DNA of 64,000 nucleotides from Bacillus sp. AFS088145 (GTDB lineage: Bacteria; Bacillota; Bacilli; Bacillales; Bacillaceae_G), in the NCBI RefSeq assembly GCF_002564465.1, contig NZ_NUUX01000044.1, positions 61,451 to 125,450 on the forward strand, written 5' to 3'. Of the stretch, positions 37,726-44,948 are shown in pieces (positions within the stretch are counted from its first letter, which is position 1; each line of letters starts with the position of its first letter). The position numbers and the translations under genes were made by a program. Under the pieces are notes generated by a model. It searched no databases, was not told the DNA's origin, and worked only from the letters and a program-made list of their open reading frames with translations.

Positions 37726-40515
37726 ATGAATAAATTTGTGGTCGTTGACTTAGAAACAACCGGAAATAATAATAGAGGTCAAGATCGAATTATTCAAATT
37801 GCAGCCTTTTTATTGGAAAATGGAGAAGTTATTGAACAGTTTTCAAGTTTTATTAATCCTAACATGAATATTCCAACCTTTATTTCCGAACTAACAGGAA
37901 TTTCAGATGAAATGGTTCAATATGCTCCTCAATTTGAACAAATAGTTGAAGAATTATACCCGATGTTTAATGACGCCTATTTTGTTGCACACAATGTGCA
38001 TTTTGACTTAACATTTTTGCAAAAAGAATTTGAGCGGATTGGTTTACCAAAAATTTCACCGTTAGCTATTGATACAGTGGAGTTAACTAGAATTTTATAT
38101 CCAACTTTAACTAGTTATAAATTATCTGATTTAGCAAAAGTATTCAATATACAACATGAAAACCCTCATCAAGCTGATAGTGATGCTGAAGTAACTGCCG
38201 AACTATTAACAATTTTATTAAAAAAACTTGAGAGCTTGCCATATGCATCATTAAAAATATTAGAAAAACTTAGCAATAGTTTTAAAAGTGACATTACATA
38301 CTATATTTCGGATCTACTTCAAAAGCAATCTGAATCATTTTCAAATGAATCTGTTGATTATGAGGAATTTAGACGAATAGCTCTTAAAAAAAGAAGCTTT
38401 AGTTTACCTCAAGAGGAAGAAGATTTCGTAGAATTCGACGAGCATCTTAAACGTGAACTTGTAGATCAGATGGCTGTAGAAATTCCAAATTTTATAAAAA
38501 GAGATGAACAGTTTGCATATATGCACGATGTGTTCGATGCATTTAGCCAGAATAATATTCTCTTAGCTGAGGCTGGAACAGGTGTTGGCAAGACATTTGG
38601 TTATTTAATTCCATCAGCATTTTTCTCAAAACAATTTGGCAAACAAGTGGTCATTAGTACAAGTACCATTTCGTTACAAAAACAATTACTTAAAAAACAT
38701 ATAAAAACGATTGAAAAAATAGTTCCATTTCAGTTGAAAATAGCTTCTATACAAAGTAAAAGAAATTATCTATGTCTGCAAAAATTTGAATATATTGTTG
38801 GCGAACAATTTGATGATAATTACGATAGTATTTTATCGAAGGCTATGATAACTGTTTGGTTAACTGAAACTGAAAATGGAGAATTAGATGAATTATCACT
38901 TCCTTCAGGTGGCTTACATTTATGGGATCGTGTTTGTTGTAACGAAGAAAGTGAAAATAAAAGAACAAATCCTTGGTTTCATAAATGTTTTTATCAAAAG
39001 GCTAAAAATAAATTAATGTTAGCCGATATAATTATTACAAACCATGCATATTTAATGTCTACTTTAAAAAATAAAGATCACTTAATTAATTCTGTCAAAA
39101 CGATTGTAATCGATGAGGCACATGCTCTTGAGGAGACAGCATCAAAAACTTTTGGAATCACTTTTTCTTGCTTAAAATATTATCAATATTTAAGTAGATT
39201 AAGTACTACTGATAGTAATGAACTAGTTCACCGATTATATAAATTTGATGAGGGAATACCAAATCGTGAAAAATGGTGGAAAAAAGTTGATCATTTAATA
39301 AAAGAAATAAAGTATGAATCAGAAGAGTTATTTAGGTTATTACGTGATTTTATTTTAAGTAAACAAAATGAACTTGATAAAGAAAACATTAGACAGTCAA
39401 TTACACTAAATGATAAAAATACTTCTAGCCAAAATTGGAAGGCTATTCAAGAATGTGCAAATCGATTAATTCATGTGAATAATACTTTATTCTCGGGTTG
39501 CGAGCAATATTTGAATTTAATTGAAGATAAAAAGGGATCAGCGTTTCATCGTTCAATCGTTTCGGAGTTTAAAATGATTATTGAACAATTAAAAAGCATG
39601 AAAAATGGTCTTTATGAAATATTATTCGATAAAAATGATCATTATATTTGCTGGATGGAAACAGAAGCAAAAGGCTCATTTCATACAACGATGCTTTATT
39701 GTGAGAAAGTTGAAAATGCAGATTTAATACAAAATTATTTAATTAGTGAAAGGAATTCTATTGTACTAACATCCGCTACGATGTCGATTGATTCATCATT
39801 CTCATTTATAAAGTCATCATTAGGAATTAGTGAAAATATCAATGTTATTGAAAAAATATACCCCGTCCCAAAAGATTTTGCCCAAGGGATGAGAGTCTAT
39901 ATTCCTTCAGATTTAATGGGAATAAAAGAGATCACGCAAGAAGAGTATGCATTACAAACTTCAAATACGATTCGCAAAATTGTTACTAAAATAAAAGGTA
40001 GAACATTAGTTTTATTTACAGCTTTTGATTTATTAAAACAGACTTATGATCAATTAATACAAGATTTAGACTCACTGAATTCATCTGTATTAGCTCAAGG
40101 TGTTTCTCCTGGAGGAAAACAAAAGTTAATAAAACAGTTTTTACAATCTAAACAAACAATTTTATTAGGTACGAACACTTTTTGGGAAGGAATTGACCTA
40201 CCTAATGAAGAATTAGATTGTTTAATCATTGTACGCTTACCGTTTACAAACCCTGAAAAGCCTATGTTTATTGCTAAATCAAATTTATTAAAAAAAGCTG
40301 GAGAAAATTCTTTCTCAAGTTTGGCTTTACCATTAGCTGTATTTAAGTTTAGACAAGGTTATGGTCGTCTAATTCGAAATGAAAAAGATCAAGGTTCATT
40401 ATTTGTTTTAGATAATCGCATAATAAATACTAGTTATGGATCAGAATTTTTAAAGTTAATCCCGAAAAACAAAATAAATATTAATACAATTGATGAATTA
40501 TTAAAAGATTTTTAG
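37726..40515 (+). CDS. dinG: DinG family helicase with N-terminal 3'-5' exonuclease domain
   Basis: 929 residues. N-terminal DEDD exonuclease domain (VVDLETTG, Asp8 and Glu10) as in DNA polymerase epsilon subunit, up to about residue 170. Then an XPD/DinG superfamily 2 helicase with Walker A AEAGTGVGKT (281-290), DEAH box near 463 and a C-terminal QGYGRLIR motif. Cysteines between the helicase motifs do not show the spacing of an Fe-S cluster. Firmicute DinG can act as an exonuclease. GGAGGTG precedes the ATG. Confidence 0.95.
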   Translation: MNKFVVVDLETTGNNNRGQDRIIQIAAFLLENGEVIEQFSSFINPNMNIPTFISELTGISDEMVQYAPQFEQIVEELYPMFNDAYFVAHNVHFDLTFLQKEFERIGLPKISPLAIDTVELTRILYPTLTSYKLSDLAKVFNIQHENPHQADSDAEVTAELLTILLKKLESLPYASLKILEKLSNSFKSDITYYISDLLQKQSESFSNESVDYEEFRRIALKKRSFSLPQEEEDFVEFDEHLKRELVDQMAVEIPNFIKRDEQFAYMHDVFDAFSQNNILLAEAGTGVGKTFGYLIPSAFFSKQFGKQVVISTSTISLQKQLLKKHIKTIEKIVPFQLKIASIQSKRNYLCLQKFEYIVGEQFDDNYDSILSKAMITVWLTETENGELDELSLPSGGLHLWDRVCCNEESENKRTNPWFHKCFYQKAKNKLMLADIIITNHAYLMSTLKNKDHLINSVKTIVIDEAHALEETASKTFGITFSCLKYYQYLSRLSTTDSNELVHRLYKFDEGIPNREKWWKKVDHLIKEIKYESEELFRLLRDFILSKQNELDKENIRQSITLNDKNTSSQNWKAIQECANRLIHVNNTLFSGCEQYLNLIEDKKGSAFHRSIVSEFKMIIEQLKSMKNGLYEILFDKNDHYICWMETEAKGSFHTTMLYCEKVENADLIQNYLISERNSIVLTSATMSIDSSFSFIKSSLGISENINVIEKIYPVPKDFAQGMRVYIPSDLMGIKEITQEEYALQTSNTIRKIVTKIKGRTLVLFTAFDLLKQTYDQLIQDLDSLNSSVLAQGVSPGGKQKLIKQFLQSKQTILLGTNTFWEGIDLPNEELDCLIIVRLPFTNPEKPMFIAKSNLLKKAGENSFSSLALPLAVFKFRQGYGRLIRNEKDQGSLFVLDNRIINTSYGSEFLKLIPKNKININTIDELLKDF

Positions 40516-40622
40516 TAGTTTTTCAAAATTTAGCATGAGAATTGTAGGGGATTTAAGGTTAGACGTATGGTATAATGACATAAATTGTAATGTATTTATA
40601 ATACATTTTTAGGAGGAGCAAC

Positions 40623-40793
40623 ATGAATTCAAATATTGAAGTATTATCAACAACAAAAATTGAATATACTAGAGATTTATACAAAATTGTTGATAGTTTA
40701 AATCGTACTTTAAAAGAAAAAGATTTAATGTTTGGACTAGCACTTGATAAAGAAGATCAAGAATATGCGGTATTTACAATTTATCGAACATAA
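40623..40793 (+). CDS. ypmA: YpmA family small protein
   Basis: 56-residue acidic protein with YKIVDSLNRTLKEKDLMFGLALD and C-terminal FTIYRT, the signature of the YpmA family. It lies between dinG and ypmB as in B. subtilis. AGGAGG stands five bases before the ATG. Function unknown. Confidence 0.88.
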   Translation: MNSNIEVLSTTKIEYTRDLYKIVDSLNRTLKEKDLMFGLALDKEDQEYAVFTIYRT

Positions 40794-40804
40794 ATGAGGT
40801 ATAT

Positions 40805-41269
40805 ATGAAAAAATGGTTAGTCATCCTTGGATTAAGCATCATTTTTCTTTCATTATTTTTAATCGCCACTTATCAATCATCAATTTCAAAGCTAAATGAT
40901 GATAAAAAACACGCAGAAGAGCTTGTTTTACATCAAGGGTATTTAAAATCTGTGGAAACTTCTGATTATTTCCATGGAAAAGAACAAGCGATCGTTGTAA
41001 GTGGTAAAGATGATGCAAATAATGAAATGATCGCGTGGGTACAGGATGGAGAAGTTATTACACGAAAGAAAAGTGAAGGATTGACCCAAAAACAAATCAT
41101 TGATAAAGTAGTCAGTGAGAGAAACCCAAAAAAAATACATAAAGTAAAGTTAGGAATAGAGAACAAAATACCACTTTGGGAAGTAGTATATATAGACCAA
41201 AACGGCCGATATAATTTTTACTACGCTGCTTTCGAAAATGGAGAGCTTTTAAAACGCTATAGTATTTAG
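40805..41269 (+). CDS. ypmB: YpmB-like membrane-anchored protein (DUF5590)
   Basis: 154 residues with one N-terminal membrane helix (about 3-23) and an outside domain related to PepSY-type modules. It is found upstream of aspB. GAGGT precedes the ATG. Function not known. Confidence 0.8.
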   Translation: MKKWLVILGLSIIFLSLFLIATYQSSISKLNDDKKHAEELVLHQGYLKSVETSDYFHGKEQAIVVSGKDDANNEMIAWVQDGEVITRKKSEGLTQKQIIDKVVSERNPKKIHKVKLGIENKIPLWEVVYIDQNGRYNFYYAAFENGELLKRYSI

Positions 41270-41284
41270 GGGGAAATTAACAAG

Positions 41285-42472
41285 ATGAAACTAGCAAAAA
41301 GAGTAAGTGCACTAACACCATCTACAACACTAGCTATTACAGCAAAAGCAAAAGAGATGAAAGATCAAGGTATTGATGTAATTGGATTAGGAGCAGGTGA
41401 ACCTGATTTCAATACACCAGTTGAAATTATTGAAGAAGCTTATTCAGCAATGCTTAAAGGCCAAACTAAATATACTCCTTCAAACGGTTTACCAGCGTTA
41501 AGAAAAACTATTTGTGATAAGTTATTGAATGATCAAGGATTAACTTATTCTCCAGGAGAGGTTGTTGTAACAAATGGTGCAAAACATGCACTTTACACAC
41601 TTTTCCAAGCGATTTTAGATCCTGGTCACGAAGTAATTATTCCGACACCTTACTGGGTAAGCTATCCTGAGCAAGTTATATTAGCAGAAGGTGTACCAGT
41701 ATTTATTGAAGGTTATGAACATCAACAATTTAAAGTAACACCTGAACAAATCGAAGCAGCAATTACAGAGAATACAAAAGCGATCATTATTAATTCACCA
41801 AGTAATCCAACTGGTATGATTTATGATGAGCAAGAATTAAAAGCAATCGGTGAAATTTGTTTAAAACATGATATATTAATCGTTTCTGACGAAATCTATG
41901 AGAAATTAGTATATGATGGTGCAAAACATGTTTCAATTGCTTCATTAAGCCAAGAGCTTAAAGAGCAAACGATTATTATCAACGGTGTATCAAAATCTCA
42001 TTCAATGACAGGATGGAGAATTGGTTATGCTGTTGGTAATAAAGAAATAATTAATGCCATGACAAATCTTGCTAGTCACTCTACTTCAAATCCTACTACA
42101 ATGGCTCAAATCGCTACGATTAAAGCTTACGAGTTAGGCGATGCTCCTGTTGAAGAAATGAGAGTAGCGTTTGAAGATCGTTTAAATAAAACTTATGAGC
42201 GTTTAATTTCAATTCCAGGATTTAGCTGTGTTAAACCGAATGGTGCATTTTATTTATTCCCAAATGTGACTGAGGCAGCTAAAATGGCTGGATATCAAAA
42301 TGTAGATGAATTCTCTACTGAATTACTTGAAAAAGCTAATGTAGCGGTAATCCCTGGTTCAGGATTTGGTTCACCTGATAATATCCGCCTATCATATGCA
42401 ACATCTCAAGTACAGTTAGATAAAGCGTTAGATCGCATTGAGCAATTTATGAAAGCAAGTATCTTAAGTTAA
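41285..42472 (+). CDS. aspB: Aspartate aminotransferase
   Basis: PLP enzyme interconverting aspartate and oxaloacetate. 395 residues, subgroup Ib. SKSHSMTGWRIGY contains the Schiff-base lysine Lys237; NSPSNPTG and the C-terminal RLSYA with the substrate arginine are present. Strong AGGGGG site. In B. subtilis asnS follows, but here a terminator and dnaD do. Confidence 0.96.
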   Translation: MKLAKRVSALTPSTTLAITAKAKEMKDQGIDVIGLGAGEPDFNTPVEIIEEAYSAMLKGQTKYTPSNGLPALRKTICDKLLNDQGLTYSPGEVVVTNGAKHALYTLFQAILDPGHEVIIPTPYWVSYPEQVILAEGVPVFIEGYEHQQFKVTPEQIEAAITENTKAIIINSPSNPTGMIYDEQELKAIGEICLKHDILIVSDEIYEKLVYDGAKHVSIASLSQELKEQTIIINGVSKSHSMTGWRIGYAVGNKEIINAMTNLASHSTSNPTTMAQIATIKAYELGDAPVEEMRVAFEDRLNKTYERLISIPGFSCVKPNGAFYLFPNVTEAAKMAGYQNVDEFSTELLEKANVAVIPGSGFGSPDNIRLSYATSQVQLDKALDRIEQFMKASILS

Positions 42473-42506
42473 TTTCAATCAGTGGAAACACATATTTTTA
42501 AACACT

Positions 42507-42537
42507 AAAGCTAAGCATATGCTTAGCTTTTTTTTAT
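42507..42537 (+). terminator. Intrinsic terminator after aspB
   Basis: AAAGCTAAGCAT is followed directly by its reverse complement, then eight T. Confidence 0.88.
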
Positions 42538-42760
42538 ACATTTTTTGTTTGAATTTTAAGCACAACTAAGCAAAAACCATTCCCACTTTATTAAACAGAC
42601 ATATCCTTAATTAAATAATTTATTAGTTGGTTTTTTAAATACTAAATAGATATACTAAAATAGAAGTGTGATTTACATGCCTCTATTTATTTTTATTTCA
42701 CGAGTTTCTTTTACTGTATATTTTATGTAATCATGCTATACTATGCTAGAGGTGTTCGAA

Positions 42761-43471
42761 GTGAATAATAATAGCATTCTAAACTGGATTCAATTTGGGA
42801 ATATTAGTATTCCAAATCTACTTCTCAGTCATTATTCTTCTTTAAACATAAATGAAGAAGAACTAGTCATGATTCTACAGCTTTACTCTTTTCAACAACA
42901 AGGTCATACGTTTCCAACACCTACTCAATTAGCAAAGATTATGTCAATAAATGAACAAAAATGTATGGAAGTTATTCGAGAACTTCTTAAAAAGGGTTTA
43001 TTAGAAATTACGGAAGAAATTGACCATCATAATTTACGATGTGAGGCATATTCACTTTCTCCGTTATGGTTAAAATTAATTGATTTGACCCAGAATGGTC
43101 AACAATCAAATGAAAAACATACTATTCCTTCAATTATTGAACAAGAAGAGGAATCAATTTACTTAGTATTTGAAAAAGAATTTGGTAGATTATTGTCTCC
43201 TTTTGAAATTGAAACTTTAACAATGTGGATGGACCAAGATGATCATAATGAAAAACTAATAAAAACTGCACTTAAAGAAGCAGTCATAAGTGGGAAATTA
43301 AATTTTCGTTATATAGATCGTATTCTTTTTGAGTGGAAGAAAAATGGAATAAAGCAAGTAGACCAAGCAATGAATTATAGTAAGCATTTTAGAAAGAAAG
43401 AAACAAGAGAACCACAAAACGAAACAAAGTATACAGGATCAATTCCTTTTTATAATTGGCTTGAAAAATAA
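42761..43471 (+). CDS. dnaD: DNA replication initiation protein DnaD
   Basis: Primosome protein loading DnaC helicase. 236 residues from the GTG at 42761, which has AGAGGTG six bases upstream. N-terminal winged helix (TPTQLAKIMSINEQKCMEVIRELLKKGLLE) and the C-terminal DnaB/DnaD domain (FEKEFGRLLSPFEIETL) with YIDRILFEWKKNG. Followed by nth as in B. subtilis. Confidence 0.94.
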   Translation: MNNNSILNWIQFGNISIPNLLLSHYSSLNINEEELVMILQLYSFQQQGHTFPTPTQLAKIMSINEQKCMEVIRELLKKGLLEITEEIDHHNLRCEAYSLSPLWLKLIDLTQNGQQSNEKHTIPSIIEQEEESIYLVFEKEFGRLLSPFEIETLTMWMDQDDHNEKLIKTALKEAVISGKLNFRYIDRILFEWKKNGIKQVDQAMNYSKHFRKKETREPQNETKYTGSIPFYNWLEK

Positions 43472-43496
43472 AGCGAGGACATGCTCCTCGCTTTAT
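43470..43496. terminator. Terminator after dnaD, first of a twin pair
   Basis: AAGCGAGGA and TCCTCGCTT form the stem around a short CATGC-type loop, overlapping the dnaD stop. An almost identical hairpin occurs at 43652-43675. Confidence 0.85.
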
Positions 43497-43539
43497 TGTG
43501 TAAACAATGTACAAAAAATTTGATCAGACTGTCTGAAAG

Positions 43540-43652
43540 CGTTTGTCTTTCGAGGCGTGAAGCCTGGTGAGGAGGGAGTTACCTTTAAACGGTAATGAGT
43601 ACCACAGACATGCGAAACAACGAAGAAAGCGAGCGTTTGGCGGGCAGACTGA
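43540..43652 (+). repeat. Intergenic repeat element, copy B
   Basis: Lies between the twin AAGCGAGGA hairpins. It includes GAGTTACCTTTAAACGG, then GAAACAACGAAGAAAGC and GAGCGTTTGGCGGGCAGACTG, matching copy A (37555-37640) and, more weakly, words near 11262 and 12000. The frame through it gives a spurious N-terminal extension of nth. Confidence 0.5.
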
Positions 43653-43680
43653 AGCGAGGACATACTCCTCGCTTTTGTTT
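43652..43680 (+). terminator. Second twin hairpin before nth
   Basis: AAGCGAGGA/TCCTCGCTT stem with a loop differing by one base from the dnaD terminator. It lies only eight bases before the nth ribosome binding site. Confidence 0.75.
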
Positions 43681-43698
43681 AGTAAGGAGTGTTTTGAG

Positions 43699-44361
43699 AT
43701 GTTAAATAAACAGCAAATAAATGAGGTTCTTAATATAATTGGTGACATGTTCCCCGATGCACATTGTGAATTAAACCATAAGAATCCGTTTGAATTAGTA
43801 GTAGCGGTCGCTTTATCCGCTCAATGTACTGATGTCTTAGTAAATAAAGTAACAAAAAATCTATTTGAAAAATATAAAGAACCTCAGGATTATTTAAATG
43901 TTTCTTTAGAGGAATTACAAAATGATATTCGCTCAATCGGACTTTTCAGAAACAAAGCAAAAAATATCCAAAAATTAAGTGAAATGATTATTAATGAATT
44001 TAATGGGGAAGTTCCACGGACTAGAGAAGAGCTTGTAAAATTGCCTGGAGTTGGTAGAAAGACAGCTAATGTAGTAATGTCAGTCGCATTTAATATTCCA
44101 GCAATCGCAGTAGATACTCATGTTGAGAGAGTTTCAAAAAGATTAGCTATATGCCGTTGGAAAGATTCTGTTTTAGAAGTAGAAGAGACATTAATGAAAA
44201 AAGTTCCGATCGAAGACTGGGGAGTAACTCATCATCGACTCATATTTTTTGGTAGATACCATTGCAAAGCTCAAAGGCCGAGTTGTGAAGTATGTCCTTT
44301 ACTTGATATGTGTAGAGAAGGAAAAAAACGAATGAAAGTGAAGAAAGTAAATGACAAATAG
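43699..44361 (+). CDS. nth: Endonuclease III
   Basis: Base excision repair DNA glycosylase and AP lyase for oxidised pyrimidines. 220 residues from the ATG with AAGGAG upstream. The helix-hairpin-helix LPGVGRKTANVV has the catalytic lysine, and AVDTHVERV the aspartate. The four cysteines for a [4Fe-4S] cluster have the exact C-x6-C-x2-C-x5-C spacing. Overlaps ypoC by 11 bases. Confidence 0.97.
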   Translation: MLNKQQINEVLNIIGDMFPDAHCELNHKNPFELVVAVALSAQCTDVLVNKVTKNLFEKYKEPQDYLNVSLEELQNDIRSIGLFRNKAKNIQKLSEMIINEFNGEVPRTREELVKLPGVGRKTANVVMSVAFNIPAIAVDTHVERVSKRLAICRWKDSVLEVEETLMKKVPIEDWGVTHHRLIFFGRYHCKAQRPSCEVCPLLDMCREGKKRMKVKKVNDK

Positions 44362-44854
44362 TATTTATAAGGATTTTATTGTTACGCCATTTTATAAAGA
44401 CAATGCTAATGAACAAATAATCAATGAAGAAATCAAAATTAAAAATAAACCGTTTTTTTATGAAAGCAATCAAATTCTAGTTAATAAGAGCTTTAACATC
44501 CCGAATGAAAGCGATGAAATTATTAAAGAGATGATTAATGAATGGAAAGAGGAATCTGAACACATTTCTAACTACTTTAAGCAACGGAATCGAAAACTTG
44601 CGTGTGAGCCGATGATAAGAGGCTTAGCTAATTTTATATCAATTCTTACATGGATAAATGGCCAAATGCTTCTTAATTTAAATAATTTATTACTTGAGTT
44701 AGATAAATTAAAGATTAAGCCAATCAATTTAGACGAGCGTATTAGTTTTGTATTAAATCAACCAGATCACTATCACTCTTTCATTCAACTTTCTGGCTTA
44801 TATACAGAGTTAGAAAAGCTTTATTATAAGCAAAAAATTACCTCCTCAAGATGA
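44351..44854 (+). CDS. ypoC: YpoC family protein
   Basis: A 167-residue soluble protein, probably all-helical, matching ypoC by position after nth and by length. The middle contains VNKSFNIPNESDEI-like sequence and FISILTWINGQ. Start overlaps the nth end, so translation is coupled. Function unknown. Confidence 0.75.
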   Translation: MTNSIYKDFIVTPFYKDNANEQIINEEIKIKNKPFFYESNQILVNKSFNIPNESDEIIKEMINEWKEESEHISNYFKQRNRKLACEPMIRGLANFISILTWINGQMLLNLNNLLLELDKLKIKPINLDERISFVLNQPDHYHSFIQLSGLYTELEKLYYKQKITSSR

Positions 44855-44866
44855 GGAGGCTTTTTT
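44841..44866 (+). terminator. Intrinsic terminator after ypoC
   Basis: CCTCCTCA pairs with TGAGGAGG around AGA, then CTTTTTTT. Confidence 0.88.
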
Positions 44867-44914
44867 TGAGTAAATTGGTTATTCTTAGGCTCAATGTTTA
44901 GATTAATTACATAG

Positions 44915-44945
44915 AAAAACCTCCTCAAAAAACGAGGAGGTTTTT
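44915..44945. terminator. Intrinsic terminator after ponA, bidirectional
   Basis: AAAAACCTCCTC pairs with GAGGAGGTTTTT. It ends the reverse-strand ponA. The stem core CCTCCTC is the same as that of the ypoC terminator 74 bases away. Confidence 0.88.
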
Positions 44946-44948
44946 AAT

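Noticed and set aside
43567-43698. N-terminal extension of nth
   Set aside because: The frame runs back through a terminator hairpin and intergenic repeat copy B. The ATG at 43699 has the ribosome binding site and gives the family length.
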